Shown: positions 11,401-20,140 of the stretch, in pieces
Layout of the letters: every line of letters starts with the position of its first letter
How positions within the stretch are numbered: the stretch's first letter is position 1
Source of the DNA: Flavobacterium humidisoli
GTDB taxonomy: Bacteria > Bacteroidota > Bacteroidia > Flavobacteriales > Flavobacteriaceae
DNA length: 64,000 nt
NCBI RefSeq assembly: GCF_023272795.1
Contig: NZ_CP096829.1
Location: forward strand, 2,728,001-2,792,000
Reading direction: 5' to 3'
Position numbers and translations under genes: made by a program
Notes under the pieces: generated by a model
What the model was told of the DNA's origin: nothing
Database searches by the model: none
What the model saw: only the letters and a program-made list of their open reading frames with translations

Positions 11401-13803
11401 ACCACTAAACCTGTTTTTGTAGAGGCACTGCCTTCTGATGTAACAGTGGAGTGTAGTGCTATTCCAACAGCAGCGACACTAACGGCTACGGATAATTGCG
11501 GTACTGCTACAGTGGGTTACAATGAAGTTAAAACAGCGGGAAGCTGTGCGGGTAATTACACCTTGGATAGAACTTGGACAGCAACGGATGAGTGTGGAAA
11601 TTCAACTGCGCATACCCAAACGATCACGGTTCAAGATACGACCAAACCTGTTTTTGTTGAGTCATTACCTGCTGATGTAACAGTGGAGTGCAGTGCTATT
11701 CCAACAGCAGCGACACTAACGGCAACGGATAATTGCGGTACTGCTACAGTGGGTTACAATGAAGTTAAAACAGCGGGAAGCTGTGCGGGTAATTACACCT
11801 TGGATAGAACTTGGACGGCAACCGATGAGTGTGGAAATTCAACTGCGCATACCCAAACGATCACGGTTCAAGATACCACTAAACCTGTTTTTGTAGAGGC
11901 ATTGCCTTCTGATCTAACAGTGGAGTGCAGCGCTATTCCAGCAGCAGCGACACTGACGGCAACGGACAGCTGCGGTACAGCCACAGTGGCTTACAATGAA
12001 GTTAAAACAGCTGGAAGCTGTTCTGGTTCCTACACCCTTGACAGAACTTGGACGGCAACCGATGAGTGCGGAAATTCAACTGCGCATACCCAAACGATCA
12101 CGGTTCAAGATACCACTAAACCTGTTTTTGTAGAGGCACTGCCTTCTGATGCAACAGTGGAGTGTAGTGCTATTCCAACAGCAGCGACACTAACGGCAAC
12201 GGATAATTGCGGTACTGCTACAGTGGGTTACAATGAAGTTAAAACAGCGGGAAGCTGTGCGGGTAATTACACCTTGGATAGAACTTGGACAGCAACGGAT
12301 GAGTGCGGAAATTCAACTTCTCATACCCAAACGATCACGGTTCAAGATACGGCCAAACCTGTTTTTGTAGAGGCACTGCCTTCTGATGTAACAGTGGAGT
12401 GTAGTGCTATTCCAACAGCAGCGACACTAACGGCAACGGATAATTGCGGTACTGCTACAGTGGGTTACAATGAAGTTAAAACAGCGGGAAGCTGTGCGGG
12501 TAATTACACCTTGGATAGAACTTGGACAGCAACGGATGAGTGCGGAAATTCAACTGCGCATACCCAAACCATCACGGTTCAAGATACGGCCAAACCTGTC
12601 ATATTGCAAACTGTAGGTGAGTTAGATGTGGTATTAAAATGTGCTGATAAAGAAGGTCTTACAAAAGCATTAAAATTAATTCCTACTGCAATTGATAATT
12701 GTTCTACAAACTTAAATTTACATTTATTAGAGGACAATACAATAAATATTAATGGTAATTGTGATTATATAAGGGAACGTAAATGGAATGTAAGTGATGA
12801 TTGTGGTAACGTAAGTTCAGATTTTATTCAAACAATTACAATTGAAAATGAATCATTGCCTGTCGCACCAATTATTCTTGCTACTGATGATTATGTTGAT
12901 TCTATTGATGGCATTAATGGTGTTAGAGATGTTATCAATGTTCTAAGTAATGACTTTATTGACTCGGTTAGTGCTAATGCAGAAAATGTAAAAATTAAAG
13001 TGATTATACCCGATGAAACTGGAAGTATTTCATTAAATAACGATGGTTCTGTAGATTTAAATGCTGGAACTCCAGTCGGCAAGTATACATTGGTATATGA
13101 AATATGCGCATCAGAGTCTACATCAGTTTGTGATCAAGCTATTTTAACGGTTAATGTTATTGCTCCGAAAATTGTGGCAACTAATGATAATTTCGTTAAT
13201 GATCCTATTGATTCATCAAAGGGAGCTGTTTTGGATGTTTTATCGAATGATATAATTAATAATGGATTAGCTAATAGTTCACAACTAAACTTATCTATTG
13301 TGTATTCTGATGGATTGAAGGGGCTTGTAGTTGATTCGTCGGGTAAAATTATTATTCCAATAGGTAGTCCTGTAGGAAATTATAATTTGAAGTATACTAT
13401 CTGTGATGTTGTAAATATAAACAACTGTTCGACGGCTACAGTTTCTATTGTAATTAAAGACCCATGTGATTTTAGTGATATTTCTTCTTCATGTGATATT
13501 TTAGTTCATAACGCCTTTTCACCTAATAGTGATGGTATCAATGATTCTTTTATAATTGATAGAATAGAAGATTATCCAGATAATAAGGTTGAAATTTATA
13601 ATCGTTGGGGAGTGTTAGTTTTTGAAATTTCCGGTTATAACAATAGCTCAAAAGTTTTTGTAGGATTATCTCAAGGGCGTGTAACTATTAATAGAAATGA
13701 ATTACTGCCAAATGGAACGTACTATTATGTTATTAAATACAAAAATAATAGTAGCAGTGGAACTGTCAAAGAGAAATCAGGATTCTTATATATATCAAGA
13801 TAA
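5407..13803 (+). CDS. Giant repeat adhesin, SprB-like, T9SS type B sorting domain
   Basis: A 2798-residue secreted protein. The signal peptide covers residues 1-25 (hydrophobic Phe/Leu run, ending SVFAQ). An N-terminal ~1000 residues of varied Ig/SprB-like beta domains contain spaced Cys. Seventeen tandem 78-79-residue repeats lie at ~1054-2394, then a divergent eighteenth unit. Two cadherin-like domains (each with a VLSNDxI motif) occupy ~2490-2680. A type B sorting domain forms the last ~100 residues (NAFSPNSDGINDSF, NRWG, LPNGTYYY, GFLYISR). It should be exported by the type IX system and displayed on the surface, as for SprB-type gliding adhesins. SprF-like and OmpA-like partner genes follow. 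The start fits an AAAAAAATG context. The repeats make assembly length uncertain. Confidence 0.92.
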   Translation: MSSFFKFILSFFFFLLATFTSVFAQCSTASFTVAKTNGTCFANGSISVNVPASVNCNGWRAELRKVSDGSVVVQSVPVLGGVVVFNSLQPDNYNVALTNGLSTILYSGNPVIITSSYVPVVITSSSKAPTCSKLGTLYSPDGTLTVNVANGIGPFRYDVISVLGSQSFLSQGATAADRTHTFLGMDAGETVSISVTDLGNGQSGCSYTVKQSQVIASNNATPLSFGGRSFNFIRDCSSGKCDEPILYVNLSNYTPAGLTTLKQPGNSTITIGGVSYDLSYDANNRVFYDSSISGRPKLVNGLDVKVSFNDGCNVITKTSKVAMNNNYLITGFATVPDLSSCSVRYQIQVLGYEDLDGNRNIYYCNKNSLVFERRISTNPDVWHVLDNTEVLPGGVYPADNPLNVTGELTSALANSNTLWTVASPGLYRITASDNCHTVTRLMSVTSTGNAFDGFSVSEGTSVIEGTSSIRIQQPNAAFQNPVSIKISRLDGQSSVVVNASQPGSLSASYNVDFPIVRSYNSVNGNITVISDLPIGDYIVEISDGCTVVNGLSKTFNIKLSKPTHYNPTFTVIDGCINSSNIDYNLNPSNIGFPVNVALYKKNASGGLGALVANSASSGTVNFFKGSFSNLSSGDYLIRFTNVQAIGGVQSYSACLKKSGPFEYLYPVTVKPYVAPSAKVSTVLCDSTGGIAIVTLSSGTVVYPLTISLYSNSNPATPLQGPFNILSPQNSYTFSNIPLGSYFARISDSCISFDQSFELTNVASLPSANASRSIVCPNSPISLNFIDGSASLYDVTWKDDKGNIVGSGSPISVSPAVTTVYTADFSLKPSLGCGNKDHYSSSVTVEVIPDPILTLKVSNIDLCDPNSNKSITIFNTQDSRFLYEILSSSGSSFIPRLIANGNGGDLVIDLPSSLILNKGDLFRVKVIGGDESCSGLLLNNVNVLKGTFPAGVVCPTFVSNKVSCFAEIPNKNKITKQEFLALGNGDGRLDFTTCGIIEISASNSTLPNSCSGSVTRTYTLNEYDDTNGNGIRDSNENVILNTVNCYENFQVEDKIAPVFVEALPTDVVVDCDAVPTAVTLTATDNCGTALVTYNEVKTVGRCTGFYILYRTWTATDECGNASTHTQIIYVGDNTKPVFVESLPSNVTVECSAIPIAVTLTATDNCGTATVAYNEVKTAGSCSGSYTLDRTWTATDECGNSTAHTQTITVQDTTKPVFVEALPADVTVECSAIPTAATLTATDNCGIATVAYNEVKRASSCPGRYVLERTWVATDQCGQFRDYTQTITVVDFTKPVFVESLPADVTVECTIPTAATLTATDNCGTATVGYNEVKTAGSCAGNYTLDRTWTATDECGNSTAHTQTITVQDTTKPVFVEALPADVTVECSAIPTAATLTATDNCGIATVAYNEVKRASSCPGRYVLERTWVATDQCGQFRDYTQTITVVDFTKPVFVESLPADVTVECTIPTAATLTATDNCGTATVGYNEVKTAGSCAGNYTLDRTWTATDECGNSTAHTQTITVQDTTKPVFVEALPSDVTVECSAIPTAATLTATDNCGIATVAYNEVKRAISCPGRYVLERTWVATDQCGQFRDYTQTITVEDFTKPVFVESLPADVTVECSAIPTAATLTATDNCGTATVGYNEVKTAGSCAGNYTLDRTWTATDECGNSTAHTQTITVQDTTKPVFVEALPSDVTVECSAIPTAATLTATDNCGTATVGYNEVKTAGSCAGNYTLDRTWTATDECGNSTAHTQTITVQDTTKPVFVESLPADATVECSAIPTAATLTATDNCGTATVGYNEVKTAGSCAGNYTLDRTWTATDECGNSTAHTQTITVQDTTKPVFVEALPSDATVECSAIPTAATLTATDNCGTATVGYNEVKTAGSCAGNYTLDRTWTATDECGNSTAHTQTITVQDTTKPVFVEALPSDATVECSAIPTAATLTATDNCGTATVGYNEVKTAGSCAGNYTLDRTWTATDECGNSTAHTQTITVQDTTKPVFVEALPSDVTVECSAIPTAATLTATDNCGTATVGYNEVKTAGSCAGNYTLDRTWTATDECGNSTAHTQTITVQDTTKPVFVESLPADVTVECSAIPTAATLTATDNCGTATVGYNEVKTAGSCAGNYTLDRTWTATDECGNSTAHTQTITVQDTTKPVFVEALPSDLTVECSAIPAAATLTATDSCGTATVAYNEVKTAGSCSGSYTLDRTWTATDECGNSTAHTQTITVQDTTKPVFVEALPSDATVECSAIPTAATLTATDNCGTATVGYNEVKTAGSCAGNYTLDRTWTATDECGNSTSHTQTITVQDTAKPVFVEALPSDVTVECSAIPTAATLTATDNCGTATVGYNEVKTAGSCAGNYTLDRTWTATDECGNSTAHTQTITVQDTAKPVILQTVGELDVVLKCADKEGLTKALKLIPTAIDNCSTNLNLHLLEDNTININGNCDYIRERKWNVSDDCGNVSSDFIQTITIENESLPVAPIILATDDYVDSIDGINGVRDVINVLSNDFIDSVSANAENVKIKVIIPDETGSISLNNDGSVDLNAGTPVGKYTLVYEICASESTSVCDQAILTVNVIAPKIVATNDNFVNDPIDSSKGAVLDVLSNDIINNGLANSSQLNLSIVYSDGLKGLVVDSSGKIIIPIGSPVGNYNLKYTICDVVNINNCSTATVSIVIKDPCDFSDISSSCDILVHNAFSPNSDGINDSFIIDRIEDYPDNKVEIYNRWGVLVFEISGYNNSSKVFVGLSQGRVTINRNELLPNGTYYYVIKYKNNSSSGTVKEKSGFLYISR
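8566..12588 (+). repeat. 17 tandem 237-bp repeats within the adhesin gene
   Basis: The unit is 79 residues, TKPVFVEALPSDVTVEC to TQTITVQDT, each with four conserved Cys (VEC, DNCG, GSC, DECG) suggesting two disulfides per domain. It resembles HYR/Ig-like modules. The array length, 4023 bp, equals 17 x 237 minus 6, because units 4 and 6 each lack one codon (ECTIP instead of ECSAIP). Units 3, 5 and 7 are a distinct subtype (RASSCPGRYVLERTW, QCGQFRDY). Units 3-4 and 5-6 are nearly identical dimers, a recent 471-bp duplication. Units 8-17 are highly homogenised at the DNA level. Confidence 0.95.
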
Positions 13804-13845
13804 TTATTATATAGGCTGATTAGTATGATCACCAATTTAAAAAAA

Positions 13846-14757
13846 ATGAAAACAAAAATATTCTCTGTTATAGCGATAATAGTATCACTTGTTACGTATA
13901 GTCAACAAGATTCACAATTTACTCAGTATATGTATAATACTATTAATATTAATCCGGCATATGCTGGTAGTCGAGGAGTAATGAGTGTTTTGGCGCTGTA
14001 TCGCTCTCAGTGGGTAGGGCTAGATGGCGCTCCTAAGACCAATTGTTTTTCAGTAAATTCCCCAATAAATTATAGTAATTTAGGTGTTGGTATTTCGGTT
14101 ATAAATGATAAAATTGGCCCTTCTAATGAAAGTAGCATCTCTGGCGATTTATCTTATACTATATCCACTTCATTAGATTCTAAACTTTCGTTTGGTGTTA
14201 AGGCAACTGCAAATATATTTAATTTGGATGTAAGTAAGCTTAATCCTGCAGATCAGTCGGATCCCCAATTCCAAAATTTAGATAATGTTTTTTCCCCAAA
14301 TATTGGGGCTGGAGTTTATTATCATTCAGATAATTTATATTTAGGATTATCTGTGCCAAATTTTATAGAAAATAATCACTATAATACAAATGATATCGCA
14401 ATTTATAAGGAAAGGATTAATTATTATTTTATTGGAGGTTATATATACGATTTGTCTAGTAGTCTTAAATTTAAGCCTGCCTTTTTGGCTAAATTCGTGC
14501 AGGGTGCCCCCTTACAGATTGATTTATCGGGTAACTTTATGTTTCTTGAAAAGTTTGTATTTGGACTGTCATATCGTTGGAGTGCTTCCTTGAGCGGTAT
14601 GGCAGGTTTTCAAATCAAAGACAATGTATATATAGGATATGGTTATGATTTGGATACAACAAATTTAGCAAACTATAATTCAGGTTCACATGAAATATTT
14701 TTGCGGTATGAAATCTTTCAGCGTACAAGTAAAGTTATATCACCAAGATTTTTTTAA
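13846..14757 (+). CDS. PorP/SprF family T9SS outer-membrane protein, second copy
   Basis: A 303-residue protein from the ATG at 13846. This start is preferred over the ATG at 13825 because it is preceded by an A-rich stretch and gives a clean signal peptide (MKTKIFSVIAIIVSLVTYSQ). The mature N-terminus has QFTQYMYNTININPAYAG, the PorP/SprF signature. The C-terminus ends SPRFF like the copy at 1724. It sits 42 bp after the giant adhesin and should be its dedicated outer-membrane partner for type IX secretion or anchoring. The two SprF paralogues differ along most of their length, so this is an old duplication rather than a recent copy. Confidence 0.92.
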   Translation: MKTKIFSVIAIIVSLVTYSQQDSQFTQYMYNTININPAYAGSRGVMSVLALYRSQWVGLDGAPKTNCFSVNSPINYSNLGVGISVINDKIGPSNESSISGDLSYTISTSLDSKLSFGVKATANIFNLDVSKLNPADQSDPQFQNLDNVFSPNIGAGVYYHSDNLYLGLSVPNFIENNHYNTNDIAIYKERINYYFIGGYIYDLSSSLKFKPAFLAKFVQGAPLQIDLSGNFMFLEKFVFGLSYRWSASLSGMAGFQIKDNVYIGYGYDLDTTNLANYNSGSHEIFLRYEIFQRTSKVISPRFF

Positions 14758-14929
14758 CAATTTGAGCATAAGAAATATTGCTTATCTATTTTATTTATTA
14801 GTTTGAATCTAATTTTAAACTTTTAACATTTTTAATCATATTTAGTTAATTATTTTGACTCTTGTGAACTTATAAATGTAGAGTAAGATTAATATTAGAT
14901 TCTTATAATTATTATTTACCCAAAGTATT

Positions 14930-16909
14930 ATGGTTATTAAGATGCTAAAATTTGCATTTAGATTGTTTATTGTTTTTGCTTTACAAGCTAATGCGCAGCA
15001 TAAAAAAACGGAAAAAGCAGATAATTATTATGATAACTTTGCCTTTATTGAGGCGATAAAATCCTATAAAAAAGAATTAAAAACAGGAAATAATTCGATA
15101 GAACTTTATACTAAACTAGGTAATTCTTATTATTTTAATGGTAACTATGCTGAAGCTATGAATTGTTATTCAAAAGCGATAGATATGGAGCCTAATATAA
15201 TTCCTGAATATTATTTGAGATATGCTCAATGTTTGGATAATGCAAAAAAGTATCAGGAAGCTAAACATGTAATAAATATATATTATTCAAAAGTAGGAAA
15301 GATAGGTTTAACTGAAAATTGGAGTGAATTTAATTTATTCAATGGCATTCAAAAATATTCTGGTCGTTATACTATAAATCCAATTGAAATAAACAGCTCT
15401 TCGTCAGATTTTGGAAGTGCATTATATAATGGTAATAAACTAATATACGCTTCAGCACGTGATACAAGTGCCTTCATAAAGCGGCAACACAGTTGGAATG
15501 AAAAATCATTTTTAAAGTTGTACGTTGCCAATATTGCAGATGACGGAAGTTTGAGTAATCAAGTAATTTTAAAAGGAGATGTTAATACAAAATATCATCA
15601 AAGCAGTCCAACGGTGACAAAGGATGGCAAAAAAATGTTTTTTACTAGAAATAATTATATAGAAGGTAAACTTCTTGAGGACAAAAATGGTATTTCTAGA
15701 TTAAAAATTTATTCAGCTGAGAATATTGGTGGGGAATGGAAAAATGTTAAAGAGTTGCCTTACCCTATTAATAGTGATGGTTTCTCGTCCGGACATCCCG
15801 CGTTAAATGCTGACGAAACTGAATTGTATTTTTCTTCTGACAGGTATAATTCGTTTGGTAATTCAGATCTATATGTTGTAAGTCTTTCAAAAGAAGGTTT
15901 TGTAGGAACTGAAGTCACTAAACTTCCTGATGAAATTAACACCTTAGGGAGAGAAACATATCCATTTGTTGATGATTCAGGAGTTCTATATTTTTCGTCA
16001 GACGGACACGCTGGTTTTGGAGGTCTTGACGTGTTTGCTGCTCAAAAAGATGATAAAGGCGTTTATCATTTATTAAATGTGGGAGATGGTGTAAATTCAA
16101 ATCATGATGATTTTGCTTATATAATTCAAAATAGCACTAAAGAAGGTTTTTTTTCTTCAAACCGAACAGGGAATGATGATATTTATAGATTTATTGAAAA
16201 CAAACCTTTAGTTTTTGACTTTGATATTAATCCAATTGTCTTTGGTACGTTAAAGTATCATGGAACTGAAAAACCAATTGAAGGTATCTCAATTGAAGTA
16301 TTTAATGCTGTAAATGAACGATTAAAAACAATATATAGTGATAAAAATGGTAAATATTCAATAAGCTTAAACCCTTATAAAGATTATAAATTTATTTACA
16401 AAAAAGCTGGCCTTACCGAATTACATGAAGATGTTAAATCATTAAAGCCAGCCGAAAAAAGAGAATGTTCCAAGCTATTCCTTAATGAAATGGAAGTCTT
16501 GGTGGATGATAAGAAATTGACAATTGAACAAGGTTCTGATTTAAATAATCTTTTAAAGCTTGATCCGATTTATTTTGATTATAATGGATATGAAATTAGA
16601 GAATCTTCCAAAGCATGTTTAAATAAAATTGTTAAGGTAATGATGGAGAGGCCAAACCTTTCTTTAGAAGTGAATTCATATACGGATAGCAGGGGACGTG
16701 ATGATTTAAATATGAAATTATCAGAAAACAGAGCGGAATCAACTGTAGATTATCTTGTGGCACATGGCATTAATAAGGAACGCCTTAAAGGAAAAGGTTA
16801 TGGTGAAACTCGTTTGATTAATAATTGTTTCAATAATGTAATGTGTAGTAAAGGACAGCATCAATTAAACAGACGCTCAGAATTTATAGTACATCTTATT
16901 AAAAATTAA
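14930..16909 (+). CDS. TPR/PD40/OmpA-family envelope protein
   Basis: A 659-residue secreted protein. It has a signal peptide ending LQANAQ, TPR helices at ~25-115 (KLGNSYYFNGNYAEA), PD40 beta-propeller repeats at ~135-420 (FSSDRYN, FSSDGHAGFGGLD, FSSNRTGNDD), a carboxypeptidase-regulatory-like domain at ~440-510, and an OmpA peptidoglycan-binding domain at ~545-655 (YFDYNGYEI, YTDSRGRDD, LNRRSEF). It is longer than the paralogue at 2644 because of the TPR region. This domain order matches the T9SS component that links PorP-type proteins to the cell wall. It closes the second adhesin cassette; the 172-bp gap before it may hold its own promoter. Confidence 0.9.
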   Translation: MVIKMLKFAFRLFIVFALQANAQHKKTEKADNYYDNFAFIEAIKSYKKELKTGNNSIELYTKLGNSYYFNGNYAEAMNCYSKAIDMEPNIIPEYYLRYAQCLDNAKKYQEAKHVINIYYSKVGKIGLTENWSEFNLFNGIQKYSGRYTINPIEINSSSSDFGSALYNGNKLIYASARDTSAFIKRQHSWNEKSFLKLYVANIADDGSLSNQVILKGDVNTKYHQSSPTVTKDGKKMFFTRNNYIEGKLLEDKNGISRLKIYSAENIGGEWKNVKELPYPINSDGFSSGHPALNADETELYFSSDRYNSFGNSDLYVVSLSKEGFVGTEVTKLPDEINTLGRETYPFVDDSGVLYFSSDGHAGFGGLDVFAAQKDDKGVYHLLNVGDGVNSNHDDFAYIIQNSTKEGFFSSNRTGNDDIYRFIENKPLVFDFDINPIVFGTLKYHGTEKPIEGISIEVFNAVNERLKTIYSDKNGKYSISLNPYKDYKFIYKKAGLTELHEDVKSLKPAEKRECSKLFLNEMEVLVDDKKLTIEQGSDLNNLLKLDPIYFDYNGYEIRESSKACLNKIVKVMMERPNLSLEVNSYTDSRGRDDLNMKLSENRAESTVDYLVAHGINKERLKGKGYGETRLINNCFNNVMCSKGQHQLNRRSEFIVHLIKN

Positions 16910-16964
16910 TAATGTATTACAAATGTTTTAATTTGAAATAATACTCTGGATATGCAAACAAAAA

Positions 16965-18200
16965 CTGTAGAAAAAGTTGAGCTGCATTTTTGTAATTAGC
17001 CAGTTTATTAAATTCTTCAATTGTTTTATGGTTCAAAGCCGAATGCCTTTTTTTTTTATTGTGACAAATTTTCGATTTATTGCTTCGCCTGTTCTCTTAC
17101 GCTCGAGTCAAAAATTTCAAGTTTCATCTGTTCTCTAGAAAGCAATTTGCTTCCATCAACCAATTCCGTTTTTAAAGGCTTGAAAAAACTTTCAGCAGCC
17201 GCATTATCCCAGCAGTCTCCTTTACGGCTTCTGCTTCTTGTGATATTTTTATAAGAGTCCGACATATCAGCAAATTTTTATTGGCATGTTGGGACCTCGG
17301 TCAGAATTGAATATTAATTCGTCTGCAATTGTCCTGTTCTTTGCTGCCATTTTCAAGCCTTCAATACAGTTTGTTTACTGTTTAGTCTGTTGCTTGAACT
17401 CCAGCCGGCTGTCTTTCTGTCAAATACATCTAAAATGATGGTCAGATATAAAAATCCATCCTTTGTCTGATGTCTGAAAACCAAGCTTCTGCTGGTTCTG
17501 CTGCTGCAAATTCCCTTTTTAGGATATTTGCAACAGCAAAATAATTGTGTTTTGAATTGGCCGCTGCCTTGAATTTTTTGCTCAATTTGCTGTGCAGCCC
17601 TAACCGCCTCATGTATGTAGCTAAAGCTTTCTGGATATCTGATATCCTTGGCTTTGCAGTTCAAGGATAATTCTTGGGCTTCCATACCGCTGTTTAGCAT
17701 TAAGTATATTGAAGCAGTTCCTTCTTTTATCAGAGCAGTTTTCCTCTGTCTTTTCTGATAGAACCTGTAGCTTCCAATTATGGCTGCTGCTTGGGCTGGC
17801 TTTTAAAGCTCTGCACATCTTTTCAATCGAATGAGTGTTTTTATGGCCTTTTATGAAAAGATAAGACTTCGGCTTCCCTTGGAAAAGATGCCTATAGCTT
17901 TTTTAGAATATCACGCTCAAATTCTGTTTCTTTTAATTTTTTTTCAAGCTGATGGATTTTTTCCTGCTCGGGGCCAAGCTTTAATTTTCCTTTCCCAAGG
18001 AAAACTTCCTGTTCCAGATTCTTTGCAATCCTGACGCCATTTATACGGCATAGGATTTGTTATTAAAGGTTTCTGATTGTTGGATATTGTCTCTTTGGCA
18101 GCTTAATTGGACAGCTTTCTCTTAGAAATTGCGGCCATAAGTCTTGCGGTTTCCTTTCATGCTCTAAAGTTAGGATTTAGTTCTCAACTGGAACTCCATG
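16965..18200 (-). mobile_element. Degenerate IS3-family insertion sequence
   Basis: An IS3-type element on the minus strand, broken by frameshifts. OrfB pieces are at 17265-17077 (SRKGDCWDNAAAESFF, the conserved region before the catalytic Glu), 17700-17353 and 17818-17621 (KQRYGSPRI, LQSQGYQISR). The OrfA helix-turn-helix region lies at ~18150-17880. The outer edge near 16968 carries the same ~30-bp end as the remnant at 4337. The orfA edge ends near the ACTCCATGCTAAG sequence at ~18200 that also recurs in the copy at 40.19 kb. It is not capable of transposition as read. Confidence 0.85.
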
Positions 18201-18224
18201 CTAAGTTATCACAGCCATCAGTAG

Positions 18225-18490
18225 GATATCAATGTTTATAGCTCGCTATGAATTGATAGATTTCCCGTCGATTTTGGAAAAGATGTAAACGGCCTTTTTT
18301 AATATCTCAAGCTCTAATTTTTTTCCTTAAGAACTTTTCGAAGTTGTTTGACTTCTAAAGAATCTGTTTCTGTTTTTTTTAGAAATAATTGGTTTTGTAT
18401 TAGTAAATGTTTTTTCAGAGGATCTCCATTTATAAATACGCTATATCTCGCTTCCTAGTTCATTTGCTAATTATTTGATGTTTACCCGCT
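18225..18490 (-). mobile_element. Second IS3-type orfA remnant
   Basis: Read on the minus strand this short stretch encodes broken pieces of an OrfA-type protein: an RIYKWRS-like HTH end, then LEVKQLRKVLKEK and LEILKKAVYIFSK, followed by a start of OrfB-like text. The sequence differs from the neighbouring IS3 copy, so a different IS3 subgroup is implied. Stops and a frameshift make it non-functional. The following ~360 bp (18490-18850) are AT-rich with no gene recognised. Confidence 0.55.
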
Positions 18491-18854
18491 AATAACTTAA
18501 TCTTACTGCTGATGATTTAAAATCAGCACTGTACACTCGTTTTTATAATTCTAAGATATTTATTTTTATTTAAACAGTCTTAAAAATTTATGTCCTAGTG
18601 AATGCAGCAACTCCAGAAAGAGATTTAATCGAATCAAAGAACAAAGCATTCTGTACTCGATTTTTTAAGTCTAATTTTATAAATGTTTTTGTAAATAAAT
18701 CTAAAAACTGAAAAAGTGTTTTTTTATGGAGTGAGTACTTAGGCAATGCCAAACTCATTCCCATCTTTTAAAAGTAGGCAAAATCAGTTTGCTACATTTG
18801 GTAAAAAAATCCTTTTTAATAGAAAATAGCAAGATTAATAATGTAGCTTATTTC

Positions 18855-18862
18855 TACTTTTG
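18855..18862 (+). promoter_or_regulatory. Bacteroidota -7 box (TACTTTTG)
   Basis: An exact match to TAnnTTTG 37 bp before the ATG at 18899. Because it overlaps the alternative TTG start at 18860, it argues that translation begins at 18899. Confidence 0.6.
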
Positions 18863-18898
18863 CCCAAAAAATCAAACTGTATATTAATTAAATTAGAT

Positions 18899-20119
18899 AT
18901 GAAAAAAACAACATTGATATGTTTTATAATGTTATCCTCTTTTTGTTATTCGAAAAATTCAGGTATTGGTACTGATAATCCCAATTTATCTTCTAAACTT
19001 GAAATTGTTTCCAGTGATAAAGGTATTCTTATTCCACGAGTTTCTCTTATTAATTCGTTAGATACAACTACTATTTCAAATGGAAATGTTAACAGTTTAT
19101 TGATTTTTAACACATCGTCTCTATCAGATGTTACTCCTGGTTTTTACTTTTGGTACGGTAGTAAATGGAATAAATTAATTACAGATAGTTCACTAGCTGT
19201 TAGCTCAGTGACAGGATCGGCTCCTATTGATGTTGCAAACACAACTGGAAATGCGATTGTATCGTTAAAAAATTTAGGGGTTCAAAATAGCCATTTGGCT
19301 GATAATGCTGTATCAAGCGCAAAGATACTTGATTCAAGTATTGCAAATAATGATTTAGCATCAGGTGTTGGGGGATTTTACAAAGGTTCTGGGTCTTTAA
19401 GTAATTCAACTGTCGTAACACAAGGCAATAATACTCTGTCTTTTGTGTCATCTGCTGTAAATGGTTTTTCTGTTGATGGCGCTACATTGTCTATTGATGC
19501 TGCGAATAATAGAGTTGGTATAGGGACAAGTAATCCTTATGCGGCATTAACTGTGAATGGTGATGTCGTAATTAAAGATGTAAAAACAACATCGGAAGTT
19601 TTACCTAATAACCAAAATTTATTGTTGATTAATTCAGATACTGATAGGATTGAAAAAGTTTCTTCTAATAAATTTCTAGAAGTGCAATCTGTTCCCTCTT
19701 TATATCTAGCAGCTTTTGATTCTAAAAATCAAATTCTTCCAACTAATAATACTTTTAATAATATAAAATTTTATGGTATGATTAAAGGGGTTTTATCTAA
19801 TGATTCTGATTATACTTTTGCGGAATCAGGTAATTATCAGGTTTTGTTATCTGTGGATTATGAAAATTCAAATAATAAAAATAATGATTTTTTTCTTAAT
19901 ACTCGGCTGGATGTAAGTAAAGATAATGGATTGACTTGGGTTACAGTTTCATATGACGCAGATGATTTTGTTAATCATAATGTTCGTTTTATGTCGCAAA
20001 GGTTATTTTATCTGCGAAATTTTAATGTAGGTGATAAAATCAGAATACAAATGAATTGTAACTCAAGTACAACTATAAAAGTTGTAAATTCAAATTTTAC
20101 AGTTACTAAATTTCCTTAA
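18899..20119 (+). CDS. Secreted surface/tail-fibre-like protein of unknown function
   Basis: A 406-residue protein from ATG 18899 with a signal peptide (MKKTTLICFIMLSSFCYS). It has motifs common in Bacteroidota cell-surface fibre-like proteins: GIGTDNPNLSSKLEI near the mature N-terminus, GVQNSHLADNAVSSAKI in the middle, and NRVGIGTSNPYAALTVNGDV at ~205-225. A beta-rich C-terminal domain of ~150 residues (GLTWVTVSYDADDF) follows. No peptidase S74 chaperone or type IX sorting domain is visible, which is unusual for such proteins. IS remnants lie on both sides. A strong hairpin follows at 20141. The role in attachment is a guess. Confidence 0.75.
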   Translation: MKKTTLICFIMLSSFCYSKNSGIGTDNPNLSSKLEIVSSDKGILIPRVSLINSLDTTTISNGNVNSLLIFNTSSLSDVTPGFYFWYGSKWNKLITDSSLAVSSVTGSAPIDVANTTGNAIVSLKNLGVQNSHLADNAVSSAKILDSSIANNDLASGVGGFYKGSGSLSNSTVVTQGNNTLSFVSSAVNGFSVDGATLSIDAANNRVGIGTSNPYAALTVNGDVVIKDVKTTSEVLPNNQNLLLINSDTDRIEKVSSNKFLEVQSVPSLYLAAFDSKNQILPTNNTFNNIKFYGMIKGVLSNDSDYTFAESGNYQVLLSVDYENSNNKNNDFFLNTRLDVSKDNGLTWVTVSYDADDFVNHNVRFMSQRLFYLRNFNVGDKIRIQMNCNSSTTIKVVNSNFTVTKFP

Positions 20120-20140
20120 TTTTTAACTTTTAATTTGATG

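Noticed and set aside
8566..12588. Regular repeats resembling a CRISPR array
   Set aside because: The unit is 237 bp, is translated throughout in one frame, and has no spacer structure or adjacent cas genes.
17021..17254. Plus-strand frame of 77 residues
   Set aside because: Antisense to OrfB of the IS3 element, where the minus strand shows the recognised transposase motif.
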